Positions 25,791 to 34,413 of a stretch of DNA of 64,000 nt are shown piece by piece. Under the pieces are notes generated by a model that was given only the letters and a program-made list of their open reading frames with translations, did not search any database and was not told where the DNA came from. The stretch lies in the NCBI RefSeq assembly GCF_009707385.1, contig NZ_CP046115.1, positions 2,790,001-2,854,000 of the forward strand, in the 5' to 3' direction. Numbering within the stretch: position 1 is the stretch's first letter; the number at the start of each line of letters is the position of its first letter. The DNA comes from Klebsiella oxytoca. GTDB lineage: Bacteria; Pseudomonadota; Gammaproteobacteria; Enterobacterales; Enterobacteriaceae. A program made the translations under genes and the position numbers.

Positions 25791-25934
25791 ATATTATTCG
25801 TTGCGCATATCACTTAAAGCTCACTTATTGAATGAAACCTCAACCAGCCTGATTTATTGATGGCTATTGTCCTCTAATACATTAGTATCAGGTCATTGGA
25901 TTGTATTCATTTGTCTGTCGACAGGATGTCATCA

Positions 25935-26078
25935 ATGAAAAAGTGCGAATGGCTCACCCGGTTACGTGATACAACGATTCCACAGCATAAGCTTCAGCCG
26001 GCGAAATGGCTTGCGTTTCTGGCCTTACTACTTTTACTGGTACAGCTGACGGTGGAATCGCTGCTGCTGTCTGAATAA
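25935..26078 (+). CDS. Small single-pass membrane protein, 47 aa
   Basis: Start at ATG 25935 with AGGA about 9 bases upstream; two earlier in-frame ATGs lack an SD. The N-terminal half is basic (MKKCEWLTRLRD...) and residues about 24-42 form one hydrophobic helix (KWLAFLALLLLLVQLTV). It looks like one of the many short enteric inner-membrane proteins. It ends 7 bp before the convergent fimbrial operon end. Function unknown. Confidence 0.5.
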   Translation: MKKCEWLTRLRDTTIPQHKLQPAKWLAFLALLLLLVQLTVESLLLSE

Positions 26079-26085
26079 TCTGCTG

Positions 26086-26763
26086 TTATCGGATCTCAGA
26101 GCAGGCTTTTCCCAACGTGAAATAACGCTGGTTGGCCACCACAAATTTTCGGTTTTCCCCGCTTAACGATGCGTCGCGATAGCTTTCTCCGGGCAGCATA
26201 TAGAACTGGGTGGATCGTTCATCATCTCCCGCGCACCCCTGATGAATAATTACCCGGAAAAAGGTATTCCCGCTATTGCGAATCTCTCCTGTACGCTCGT
26301 CAATCTGCCACTCCAGGCGCTGCTTACGCGGCCTGACCACCAGAATCGTGCTCATCGCCACCACCGGCAGAACATCCATCTGCTGCGCCGCCGCCCTGAA
26401 CGGCAACAATGTAACCGGCGTCTCTTTAAAAACCACCCGGTAATAACGCTCCTGACTATCTTCAGGGCCTTTGTAGTAAAGGCGAAAATATTCACTGCTT
26501 CGCGGCTGTAAATTAAAACGCAGCGGGGCATACAGCAGTTCGCCCTGATTGGGCAAAACCGTTTCGTTTCCCGCCCCGGGTTTAGCGATTTTCCACGCGG
26601 AGATGGTATACATGTTATTGCGCGGCGTATCGTTATACAGCGGCTGCGAGATAAACGCCTGGTCAGAGGGCATCTCATAAATCACCGCATTAAAAAACGC
26701 CGCTACCGCCGCCAGCGGCGCGGCGGCCAGCAACGTTGTCATGGCCTTGATTCTGCTGACCAT
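26086..26763 (-). CDS. ECP-like fimbrial periplasmic chaperone (EcpE-like)
   Basis: 225 residues from ATG 26763, which overlaps the previous stop by one base. An N-terminal export signal (about 8-25) is followed by an immunoglobulin-like chaperone domain with the pattern of alternate chaperone/usher proteins (EYFRLYYKGPEDSQERYYRVVFKETPV) and the SNS-like NTFFRVIIHQG region. As in E. coli ecp, it is the second chaperone in the operon and would assist the tip adhesin or usher. It is the last gene of the operon. Confidence 0.8.
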   Translation of the reverse strand: MVSRIKAMTTLLAAAPLAAVAAFFNAVIYEMPSDQAFISQPLYNDTPRNNMYTISAWKIAKPGAGNETVLPNQGELLYAPLRFNLQPRSSEYFRLYYKGPEDSQERYYRVVFKETPVTLLPFRAAAQQMDVLPVVAMSTILVVRPRKQRLEWQIDERTGEIRNSGNTFFRVIIHQGCAGDDERSTQFYMLPGESYRDASLSGENRKFVVANQRYFTLGKACSEIR

Positions 26764-28376
26764 TAATCGACACCCAGCCATTTGGCGGTAACCTTTACCT
26801 CACCGCTGGCGTTGACGGTTCCCATCCAGTCGCTACCGTCCAGAGTGCGCCGTGAACGCGGATCGTCCATCGGAAACAGCAGCTTCAGGCGGGTAGAAAA
26901 ATAGTATCCGTCATCAATGGCCGCATTCCACGGCGTCTGCGTCCAGCGCGCGCCGGTCATATCTACCGGGGTGTCAATACAGCTGTTGCGGGTTTTGACC
27001 GTTTCCCCGCCCGCTGCCGTCCAGGAGAGAAATGCCGGGATCGGTACCTGCCAGCCGCCCTCCTGCGAGGTGAAGAGGCAGTAAGAAACGCCATCAATAG
27101 AGGTTCCTGCTCCGGTTACCTCCGCCGTCACCGCATCCGCCATACGCGACGAAGAGACCGTGACCTGATAGTCAAACTCAATCGGCGTCGGGTCGCCGAT
27201 ATTGCCAGACTCTTTGGGCGCAGAGTTTCCATCCGATGAAACGATACTGATCCCATACTCTTTCGGCAGAATGTTGATCATGCTCGACGCCGTAAACTGG
27301 TAATAACCGGACTGCGAGGTATTGCCGTTATCAAAGAAAAAGGTGAACAGCTCATCGTTATTGGTAATGCTGATCCCGCGCTGGATCAGATTTTGAAAGA
27401 AAGTTTTCGACAGGAACACATAAACGTACTGACCCTCGGTGGTAAATACATTGGAGTAGGTGGTGGAAGCGCTCCAGTTATACCAGTTTGAGCCATTGCC
27501 GCTGTATTTAATGGTTTTCGCTGCCGGACTGAAGCCGAGCGTCGCGGTATCGACCACCATTTCAAAAGACAATGACGAGGTTACGCGCTTGGTTTCCCGA
27601 TAGCGGTACGAGACCATCTTGCAGGTCATCCCGCTCTCGCCGCCGACAATGCTGACTTCGCAGTGCTCGCTGCCAACGTTGACGCTGGGCGTGCCATCGC
27701 TGGCAATCCAGATTTCCGCCAGCGCGCCGGTGCTGTTCAGCGTCAGGTGCCCCACCTTGGTGGCATTGATAGTGTAATAACGCCACGTCGCTCCTGAGGC
27801 CAGGTCCCGACAGCGCTGTCCCGACGCGGCATCATAATCGGTTTTGGTATAACACAGATTCAGCACAAAAGCGTCGGTCTCACCCGGCTGTCGATTACGC
27901 AGATATTCATACATCGCCGGAGAGAACGTCGCGTATCCTGTACCGCCGTTTTCCAGAGTGCTACCGGCCATCGTATGGTAAAAACCCTCACTATCAATAA
28001 CCTCACCGGAAAGATAGCCCTGCGACGGACAGCTGGTACCGGTCGTCATGCAGCGAATGCCGACAAACGGCGTATTTACCGGCGAGTTGGAGAGCCACAT
28101 ATCATAATAATAGGAACGATAGCTCCAGCTAACGTAGCCCATATAGCCCAGACTACGCTGCTTCGTTGAATAGCGGGTCCAGACGTTCGCGCCGGAAAAA
28201 CGCGGATCCAGGCTACCGGGGGTGACGAAATACTCGTTATCGACGTGGTTTTCAATAAACAGGTAATCATTTTTCCCCGAGCCGCTACTGCTGGCGTTGA
28301 CCGCCCAGCAGTGAAATGATGTCACGCTCAGGCAAGCGCCCAGCGCCAGACCGAAAAAAAATTTACAGCGTCCCAC
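26763..28376 (-). CDS. ECP-like fimbrial tip adhesin (EcpD-like)
   Basis: 537 residues from a GTG at 28376, chosen for GGGAGG 6 bases upstream and a 14-base overlap with the usher; an ATG 14 codons earlier also exists. A signal peptide spans about residues 1-26. The protein is rich in Ser, Thr, Tyr and Gly, with several Cys pairs. Size (EcpD is about 547) and position after the usher identify it as the polymerised tip subunit of the alternate chaperone/usher class. Receptor unknown. Its start depends on the end of usher translation. Confidence 0.75.
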   Translation of the reverse strand: MGRCKFFFGLALGACLSVTSFHCWAVNASSSGSGKNDYLFIENHVDNEYFVTPGSLDPRFSGANVWTRYSTKQRSLGYMGYVSWSYRSYYYDMWLSNSPVNTPFVGIRCMTTGTSCPSQGYLSGEVIDSEGFYHTMAGSTLENGGTGYATFSPAMYEYLRNRQPGETDAFVLNLCYTKTDYDAASGQRCRDLASGATWRYYTINATKVGHLTLNSTGALAEIWIASDGTPSVNVGSEHCEVSIVGGESGMTCKMVSYRYRETKRVTSSLSFEMVVDTATLGFSPAAKTIKYSGNGSNWYNWSASTTYSNVFTTEGQYVYVFLSKTFFQNLIQRGISITNNDELFTFFFDNGNTSQSGYYQFTASSMINILPKEYGISIVSSDGNSAPKESGNIGDPTPIEFDYQVTVSSSRMADAVTAEVTGAGTSIDGVSYCLFTSQEGGWQVPIPAFLSWTAAGGETVKTRNSCIDTPVDMTGARWTQTPWNAAIDDGYYFSTRLKLLFPMDDPRSRRTLDGSDWMGTVNASGEVKVTAKWLGVD

Positions 28377-30909
28377 GCAGAGCCTCCCCTTGTGCGGCCA
28401 TTCGGGTTTGTGATTCACACTGTAAATCCCCCATCCACACGGCGCCGCGCGCTTCCTGTAAATCCAGCTCCAGTTCGCAACGCTGGCCGTTTTTTTCCAC
28501 CAGGGTGATGGTCGGGTAACGTTTATCTACATCCATCGCGAATTCTCCTTGTCCATCAGTACGCCCTTTACCAATGTGGTTATGAATATCGAGGTGCGCG
28601 GCGACGCTGCCGTTATCGCGGCGAATACGGCCAAAGACCGTAACCAGCTGTTTTATCTCGGGACGTATCACCTCAACGTTGCCGGGATAAAGCACTGACT
28701 GGTGGCTTCTGCCGCTGACAATATCCACGCTATCAACGCTGCGTTTGTCATTCATCAGCTCCACGCTGTAGCGCGCGTAGGCAGGTAGCGGAATAAAGTT
28801 TTTCTTGCCGCTGAGCGGATAATGCTGGCCGTTAATTTTGGCGGTCATAGTCGCGTTATCGTTGAAATCGGTATGGATCAGCACGCCGGAAGCGTGGCTA
28901 CCTTTCGCCGCAACCACGTCGCGTCCGGCCCAGGCAACGCTTCCCAGGGTGCTGAAATTGACATTGGTGCTGTTATCCGAAGCATGAGTGGCGGATAGCG
29001 TGCCGCTGCTGTATTTGCTGTCGTAGCTGACAAAACCGTTGATGGCGCGCTTATCGCTGCGGTGGCTCTCACTCTCTTTGCTCTTCAACCGCTGAGAAGC
29101 CGATAGTCCCGCCTGGGTAATGGTACTGTCGGTAAAACGCTTCCTGAGCGCCATATTCGCCAGCATATTGCCATTTTCACTGGAGACGCCTGCGCTAAAC
29201 CAGGCCGCCAACGGCAGCGAGAATTCAAGATTGACGTATTTATCCCGGGTGGTGTCCTGGTTGCGCTGATAATGATAATTCTGCACTCCGGTTCTCAGGG
29301 TGACCGTGCCATAGCGCCCCGAGGCCAGCGTCTGGGAGTAGTCGAGGTTGTTATAGCGCGTTTTGTTGCTGTAGTTTTCCGTCCGGCTAAAGGTCAAAGA
29401 ACCAAGATAAGGCGTCAGCGACTGCAGGGGCAGCGTCGCGCCCCAGGTGAAATAATCCCCATTACGTAACGGCAAATGATTGCCGATATGGGTAAATTCG
29501 CGGGAGCCCCAAAATGAACCATAGCCCGCAGGAAGACTCAGATTGAGGGTGGTGATGCTTTTTCTGCTGCCATCGTTGGCCAGCAGTATTTGCTGGTTGG
29601 CCCGCAGGCGTTCGTTGAACATTACGTCAACTTCGCTTTCGTTGACGGCGTTGCTGTCGAAGCCGTACAGCGTAGATTTAAACGATGTTCCGGCAAGCCA
29701 GGGAAACGTGACCGCCGCCGATCCGCCGCTCAGCCAGGTGTCCTGCTTCCCTTCGCGCAGCGCGTTTTTCGGCCGATAATCGGTTTTGTGATATTCCAGC
29801 ATTCCGCCAAATACCTGCCACGACCAGCGTTCAGTCACGCTTGAACGACGGGAGTAGGTTTTGTTGATCTGCTCGTTGCGGCTGCTGGCAACTTTGCCGT
29901 TAATCACCACCTGAACCTCAACGTTGTAAATCCCGAACGGCAGCGTCGCGGTATTTACTTCATAGCTACCCATGGCAAAGTTCTGGATGCTCAACAATTT
30001 GCCGTCGCGCAAAATATGCACCTCGCCCGCCGCCGGTAAAAATACGGTGATCGGCGTCAGGGACAGCGTGGTATCTTCAAGATGCGAGTTGCTCTTGTTG
30101 CCATAGCTGACGCCGTAGATGCGGCTGGAGTTAAGGGCGGTCATGCTGGCGATGGACTGTAGATTCCAGGTATCCACCATACCCAGCGCCAGTCGATTAC
30201 CTTTGACATCGCGTTCATACATCGCCCGGTAGAGATTACCGCTGCTGTTGGATGAGCCGATCCCGTAGAAAGAACCGTTGAGATTAACGTGGTGCTCACG
30301 CAACGCCGTGGTGTTATCCAGGGTCAGATAGCTGCTGGTACCGTCATAGCCGTTGTAGCGATGGTGATAGGAGCCAAAAGAGTAGTTAAGCACGTTCGAT
30401 GGCGCGCTGGCGGTGGAATCCCCTAAAGCGCTATGTCGGGGGAGCGTCGTCGTCGCCAGCGCGCTGCGGTCGACGGTCATTTCCAGGTAGAAGGCCCTGA
30501 CATCGAAGGTTATCTGCGCGGCTTCGGAAAGATGAAGCGTCATGTCGGAGGAAAACTGGCGGTCCTTCAGGCCATTAACTATCTCTTCCACCGGCGCAGA
30601 AAGCGAAAGGTTATCCGCCGTGGAGACCAGAGTGAGTTCGCGGATCGTCAGCGCGCCGTCTTCGGTAGCAATCAGCGCGTCGGCAATTTTTTGTCGGCTT
30701 CGCGTCGGCTGCTCCGTCTCTTTATAGCGAATAAAAACCGGTACCCGCATGCCTTGCTTAAGCGCATCGGCAAATACGGGAGGAATAACATAATCACCCA
30801 CGCGCAGCAGCGTCGCCCTGCCCGCGTTATCGCTTGCAGATGCATCCACCGTACAGACGAGACATATTCCGGACAGCAGCATTCCTTTTCTGAATAACAA
30901 TCCTGACAT
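28363..30909 (-). CDS. ECP-like outer-membrane usher (EcpC-like)
   Basis: 848 residues from ATG 30909; an ATG 17 codons earlier would overlap the chaperone. A signal peptide ends near residue 24. It is followed by a long beta-barrel with many Tyr/Ser-rich strands (SYHHRYNGYDGTSSYLTL...), a plug-like segment and C-terminal domains ending GDLQCES. Length and order match EcpC of the CFA/I-like (alternate) usher family rather than FimD. It assembles the pilus through the outer membrane. Confidence 0.85.
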   Translation of the reverse strand: MSGLLFRKGMLLSGICLVCTVDASASDNAGRATLLRVGDYVIPPVFADALKQGMRVPVFIRYKETEQPTRSRQKIADALIATEDGALTIRELTLVSTADNLSLSAPVEEIVNGLKDRQFSSDMTLHLSEAAQITFDVRAFYLEMTVDRSALATTTLPRHSALGDSTASAPSNVLNYSFGSYHHRYNGYDGTSSYLTLDNTTALREHHVNLNGSFYGIGSSNSSGNLYRAMYERDVKGNRLALGMVDTWNLQSIASMTALNSSRIYGVSYGNKSNSHLEDTTLSLTPITVFLPAAGEVHILRDGKLLSIQNFAMGSYEVNTATLPFGIYNVEVQVVINGKVASSRNEQINKTYSRRSSVTERWSWQVFGGMLEYHKTDYRPKNALREGKQDTWLSGGSAAVTFPWLAGTSFKSTLYGFDSNAVNESEVDVMFNERLRANQQILLANDGSRKSITTLNLSLPAGYGSFWGSREFTHIGNHLPLRNGDYFTWGATLPLQSLTPYLGSLTFSRTENYSNKTRYNNLDYSQTLASGRYGTVTLRTGVQNYHYQRNQDTTRDKYVNLEFSLPLAAWFSAGVSSENGNMLANMALRKRFTDSTITQAGLSASQRLKSKESESHRSDKRAINGFVSYDSKYSSGTLSATHASDNSTNVNFSTLGSVAWAGRDVVAAKGSHASGVLIHTDFNDNATMTAKINGQHYPLSGKKNFIPLPAYARYSVELMNDKRSVDSVDIVSGRSHQSVLYPGNVEVIRPEIKQLVTVFGRIRRDNGSVAAHLDIHNHIGKGRTDGQGEFAMDVDKRYPTITLVEKNGQRCELELDLQEARGAVWMGDLQCESQTRMAAQGEALRGTL

Positions 30910-30919
30910 CTGTAATTCT

Positions 30920-31594
30920 CTATTTGACGTGGATATATTTACCTTCGTGCCAGATGCCAATTCGCGTCTGTTTATTTGTAACCTGCGTCTGCTTTATTTT
31001 TGCGCTAAGCCCGGGCATCACATAATAACGTTCGCGGCAGCCCTCGCCTTTATCTTTTGCAGGGTCCTGACACGGGCCATATGAAATAACCCTGAAGGTC
31101 ACGTTGCCGGTATTTGTCACCGTATCGCCGCTATGCTGGTAATTAAATTTCGCTTTGCGGGGAGCCACCACCAGAATGGTATTTATTTGCGCCGACGTGG
31201 TCGCCAGACCGTGGCGTGAATTACTGCTGACCTGATGATCGCTCACCGGCTCATCGAGCCAGGACAGGCGGTAATAGCGCTCCTTATCATCCTGCGGACC
31301 ATGATAAATAAAACGAAAATGTTCTCTGGCCCCGGCAGGTAAAATCATATTGGCCGGCGTAGAGAGCAGCTCTCCGTTCTGCTCCATCGGGATAATTTTT
31401 CCGCCCGACATTGGCGTAGAGATTCGATGCGCGCTCACGCTGACGAAGCGTGCCGTATCGCTGGCGTTATCGATCTCTTTGGCCAGCATTTGATCGTTGG
31501 CAAACATTATTGAGGTGACTTCCCCGACGCCAATGCCCGCCGCGCTACCGCTGATAAACAGCGTCAGAAATAAAAAGATATGTGATTTTTTCAT
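30920..31594 (-). CDS. ECP-like fimbrial chaperone (EcpB-like)
   Basis: 224 residues. A signal peptide (about 1-20) is followed by a two-domain Ig-like chaperone with GAREHFRFIYHGPQDDKERYYRLSW, the alternate-chaperone F1 strand pattern, and a second domain starting near FNYQHSGDTVTNTGN. It would cap the major subunit before assembly. It lies 60 bp after the subunit gene, behind a hairpin. No Shine-Dalgarno is seen within 12 bases of the start; the nearest GGAGG is inside the hairpin stem. Confidence 0.8.
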   Translation of the reverse strand: MKKSHIFLFLTLFISGSAAGIGVGEVTSIMFANDQMLAKEIDNASDTARFVSVSAHRISTPMSGGKIIPMEQNGELLSTPANMILPAGAREHFRFIYHGPQDDKERYYRLSWLDEPVSDHQVSSNSRHGLATTSAQINTILVVAPRKAKFNYQHSGDTVTNTGNVTFRVISYGPCQDPAKDKGEGCRERYYVMPGLSAKIKQTQVTNKQTRIGIWHEGKYIHVK

Positions 31595-31603
31595 TATTAA
31601 AAT

Positions 31604-31625
31604 AAAGGAGGGCTACCCCTCCTTT
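31604..31625 (-). terminator. Hairpin between major subunit and chaperone genes
   Basis: On the minus strand AAAGGAGGG pairs with CCCTCCTTT (9 bp, 4-base loop) and is followed by ATTTTAATA. It lies directly after ecpA-like. It can act as a leaky terminator or 3' stabiliser, giving more major subunit than chaperone and usher. It also traps the only GGAGG upstream of the chaperone start. Confidence 0.6.
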
Positions 31626-31654
31626 TTGCAGGTCAGAATTTGGCTATGGGGAAA

Positions 31655-32233
31655 TTACAGGGTCCACTCGGCGGTGAACTGAACTTTCACGTCACCGCTC
31701 CAGTAACCGTCGGCTAAAGAAGCAAAAGTCGCCGGTGCGGTACCGTCAGAAGTTGCGGAGTCTACGCTAAACAGGAACGCGCTCTGGGTGCTGGTGCGGT
31801 TAACGTGATCATCAAAACCAGCGGCCAGGTTTTCCAGGCCAGCGCTAATATTGCTGCCGATATTAATCATGGTTACCGGCGCGGTCTTAGACAGCTTCTC
31901 ACCGTTCCATGCCACACCGATTTCCAGCGTCGAACCATCCGCCGCGCGGTTCAGCGTGCTGGTAACCAGCTGGGAGGTTAAGACGAAGTCAGTCGCATTT
32001 TCCTGGCCCTGAATAGTGATATCAAACGCACCATCCTGAGTATTAAACGCTTTCAGGCCTTGAGCATATTCAAAAGACACAGAACGCAGCGGCGTAACAA
32101 CCAGCAGACTGGTGGTATCTTTTGTTGCAGAGGCATCCCAGCTTGCCGTGGCTGATGCCGTAACGTCAGCGGCCATCGCGCCGGAGCAAAAAAGAATAGA
32201 AGAAGCGCATGCTGCCAAAAGAGACTTTTTCAT
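31655..32233 (-). CDS. ECP-like major fimbrial subunit (EcpA-like)
   Basis: 192 residues. The signal peptide ends CSGAMA (about 21), and the mature protein starts ADVTASATASWDASATKDTT, the ECP/Mat pilin pattern. Internal KAFNTQDGAFDITIQG and a C-terminal DGYWSGDVKVQFTAEWTL also match the EcpA family, whose end forms the last strand. It is clearly diverged from E. coli EcpA, so I read it as a separate ECP-type locus. AAGGATATATA precedes the start. No ecpR (matA) regulator lies upstream. Confidence 0.85.
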   Translation of the reverse strand: MKKSLLAACASSILFCSGAMAADVTASATASWDASATKDTTSLLVVTPLRSVSFEYAQGLKAFNTQDGAFDITIQGQENATDFVLTSQLVTSTLNRAADGSTLEIGVAWNGEKLSKTAPVTMINIGSNISAGLENLAAGFDDHVNRTSTQSAFLFSVDSATSDGTAPATFASLADGYWSGDVKVQFTAEWTL

Positions 32234-32489
32234 TATATATCCTTAATAAAAATTTCCAGATGTATTGCTTTGGCGTTGCCGCCACAGAGATATTCTGCCG
32301 AAGAGCAGAATAATATTAATTACGGGTTACCAGAAAGACTTTACAGCCCTAAAAAACAGCCTGGCTAAATGTATATTCAAATATGAATACGGCGCAGTAT
32401 AAGTTTACGAATATCTGCTGTCTATTACCTGTAACTTTAAGAAAAATCGCCCTCACCATCAGTGATGAAAATAGAAAAACCTGATAAAG

Positions 32490-32498
32490 CCCCCCCCC
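32490..32498. repeat. Homopolymeric tract of nine C
   Basis: Nine consecutive C residues lie about 257 bp upstream of the major pilin start, in the long non-coding stretch (32234-33035) between the fimbrial and aldolase operons. Such tracts can change length by slipped-strand mispairing. Its distance from the pilin promoter is uncertain. The rest of the left part of this intergenic region is AT-rich with no supported gene. Confidence 0.5.
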
Positions 32499-32789
32499 TT
32501 GCCATCGCCGCCATTAGGAATTTTCTCAACCAACATTTCGATTAATTCAATTTCGTGGGATAAAAGCCTGCGGCACCGGCGAGATAAAGCGTGCAGCGAT
32601 GAATCAGAAGATGATTTTGGTAGAAAAAAACACAGGAAAAACCGAATGGTAAAACAGGTTAACATTTCCCATGGGAAATATTTAGCTTGAATATTTTTCT
32701 GCATGCAGGACAATCACAAATGTTCATCGATTGGTACTGAGTCCGTTCAAAATTAAAAAATTCCATTAAGATTAAACTCAGATTAAATT

Positions 32790-32851
32790 TGTGATGAGAA
32801 TCGCAATTTATCAATAACGGCTGGACAGAAAGAACCATGGCATGCTAGTAA
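32790..32851 (+). promoter_or_regulatory. CRP-like site and promoter of the aldolase/GlpP operon
   Basis: TGTGATGAGAATCGCA (32790-32805) matches the CRP consensus TGTGA-N6-TCACA with one mismatch. TGGACA (32822-32827) and TAGTAA (32846-32851), 18 bp apart, form a plausible -35/-10. Starting near 32859 would put the CRP centre at about -61.5, the class I position. Inferred by eye. Confidence 0.45.
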
Positions 32852-32922
32852 TTTATTCAAGCAAGGGAACGGATTTAAATGAAACGAATTTAAACCCCTT
32901 TCCGACAGGCTGAAAAATTGAA

Positions 32923-33018
32923 TTGATAATGGTTTGGATTGCTGAACGATTATCAAAAGGGTAAGTGAATCGAAGGCCCTCAGAGACGAAAGTCTCTGAG
33001 GGCCTTTTTGTTTTTTCT
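32923..33018 (+). promoter_or_regulatory. Leader RNA with upstream hairpin and very strong intrinsic terminator
   Basis: TTGATAAT/ATTATCAA (32923-32930, 32949-32956) forms a first hairpin. AAGGCCCTCAGAGAC (32973-32987), a GAAA tetraloop and the exact complement (32992-33006) form a 15-bp terminator stem followed by a TTTGTTTTTT tract. It ends 18 bp before the aldolase start codon, with the SD (CAGGAG) in between. The next-but-one gene encodes a GlpP-family antiterminator, so this is the probable target of its control. Alternatively it ends an upstream small RNA. Confidence 0.75.
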
Positions 33019-33035
33019 ATCTCAGGAGTAAAAAA

Positions 33036-33827
33036 ATGTCTAAAGAACGTCGTCTCTCACGCATTTTCGCAAAAGATGGTAAATCAGTCACTCTGGCGCT
33101 GGATGGCTACTATTTTTCAAACAAAACAAATGGTATTGATAATACGATAAACCAGCTCCCGGCGCTGGTCGAAAGTGGCCTGGACTGTGCGCTGGTGACT
33201 TATGGGATGTTGAAAAATTTCCGCGAAGTTTTCAATAGCGTTCCCGTGGTATTACGCGTCGATAGCACAGTGAGTATTTTTGATAATACCGTTCCCGATA
33301 CCACCCCGGTTTTTTCCATCGAAGATGCGCTGAAAGTGGCTGCCGATGGCGTTGTGTGCATGACCTTTCCCGGCGCGTTCAACGAAGAGAAAACGCATAT
33401 CATGGCCATGCAGCTGGCGCAGGCGGCCGATCGCTGGAACGTACCGCTGATCGTTGAATCCCTGCCATACGGCTATCCCGTCACCAGCGACGATTCTAAT
33501 AACCCGGCTATCATCGCCGCCTCCGCCCGCATCGCCGTTGAGCTCGGCGCCGACGTCATCAAAACCCGCTTTACCGGCACCGATGATGACAGACTTATCG
33601 TCGAAGCGGCCGGCGTACCGGTACTGGCGCTGGGCGGGCCCAAAACCGGTATTGACGGCTATTTTAAATTTGTGCAGCACTGCATGCAGATGGGTGCTAA
33701 AGGCGTGGCGGTGGGCCGCAATATCACGCAGGACCCACAGCCAGCAAAAGTGGTAGCAGGTCTGAATGCCATCATCCATGAAAACGCCACCGCGGAAGAT
33801 GCCTACAGCCTCTACATGGCTAAATAA
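33036..33827 (+). CDS. Class I aldolase (DeoC/LacD/FbaB-LsrF family)
   Basis: 263 residues, a TIM barrel. Core signs are LALDGYYFSNKTNGIDN near 20-36, GVVCMTFPGAFNEEK near 105-120, the Schiff-base lysine in GADVIKTRFTGTDDD near 181, and ALGGPKTG followed by GVAVGRNI for phosphate binding. The family cleaves phosphorylated ketoses or acts as thiolase (LsrF). It is first in a six-gene operon and is likely the C-C cleaving step yielding a triose phosphate. An AGGAGTAAAAAA SD follows the leader terminator. Substrate unknown. Confidence 0.85.
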   Translation: MSKERRLSRIFAKDGKSVTLALDGYYFSNKTNGIDNTINQLPALVESGLDCALVTYGMLKNFREVFNSVPVVLRVDSTVSIFDNTVPDTTPVFSIEDALKVAADGVVCMTFPGAFNEEKTHIMAMQLAQAADRWNVPLIVESLPYGYPVTSDDSNNPAIIAASARIAVELGADVIKTRFTGTDDDRLIVEAAGVPVLALGGPKTGIDGYFKFVQHCMQMGAKGVAVGRNITQDPQPAKVVAGLNAIIHENATAEDAYSLYMAK

Positions 33828-33841
33828 CAACGGATATACAT

Positions 33842-34393
33842 ATGCTCTTAAATAACACCATCATTCCTTCAGTCAGAAAATATAAACATTTTGAACAGGC
33901 GCTGGCCTGCGCATCTGAATACGTACTGTTATCCGAAGCGAATATCGGTAATTTGCAGTCGCTGATTGGCAAATGTCATCAAAGCGGCAAAAAAGTCCTT
34001 ATTCATCTGGAGTTACTGGGTGGTTTTAAACCCGACCAGGCGGGGATCGGTCTGCTAAAAAATTACTACAAGGTTGATGGTGTTATTTCGTCCAATCTCT
34101 CGGCCCTACGCTCTGCCAAAAAAGAGGGATTGTTAACTATCTTTCGGGTATTGCTGATCGACTCGCGTTCGCTGGATCAGTCCATCGATATTGTTAAGCA
34201 TAACCCGCCGGATGCAATTGAAATCTTACCTGCTGAATATGCCTGCCAGTGTCTGGAATTGATTAGCCGGAATTTAAAAGGCTTTGACGTGATATTCATC
34301 GCCGGAGGCTTTGTTAAGCGGAAATACCTTGTAGATAAAATATTCCATGCCGGATTTAAAGGGATCACCACCAGCGAACCCGGTTTATGGTAA
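33842..34393 (+). CDS. GlpP-family antiterminator
   Basis: 183 residues. It matches the glycerol-3-phosphate-responsive antiterminator family: a PSVRKYKHFEQAL opening, SGKKVLIHLELLGGFKPDQAG near 50-70, VDGVISSNLSALRSAKKEGL, RVLLIDSRSLDQSI, PDAIEILPAE and the ending IAGGFVKRK...GITTSEPGLW. These form a glycerophosphodiesterase-like barrel that binds the ligand phosphate. In Bacillus subtilis GlpP lets glpD leader mRNA escape its terminator. Here the gene lies inside an operon that starts with such a terminator, which suggests local feedback. The family is rare in enterics. Confidence 0.85.
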   Translation: MLLNNTIIPSVRKYKHFEQALACASEYVLLSEANIGNLQSLIGKCHQSGKKVLIHLELLGGFKPDQAGIGLLKNYYKVDGVISSNLSALRSAKKEGLLTIFRVLLIDSRSLDQSIDIVKHNPPDAIEILPAEYACQCLELISRNLKGFDVIFIAGGFVKRKYLVDKIFHAGFKGITTSEPGLW

Positions 34394-34413
34394 CTCATAA
34401 GGAGTTCACGCGA

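Noticed and set aside
32459..32713. Minus-strand 84-codon frame with a LuxR-like stretch (LLSHEIELIEML) running through the poly-C tract; possible broken ecpR
   Set aside because: The similarity is limited to about 14 residues, neither frame after the C tract continues the HTH, and there is no good SD. Not enough to call a pseudogene.
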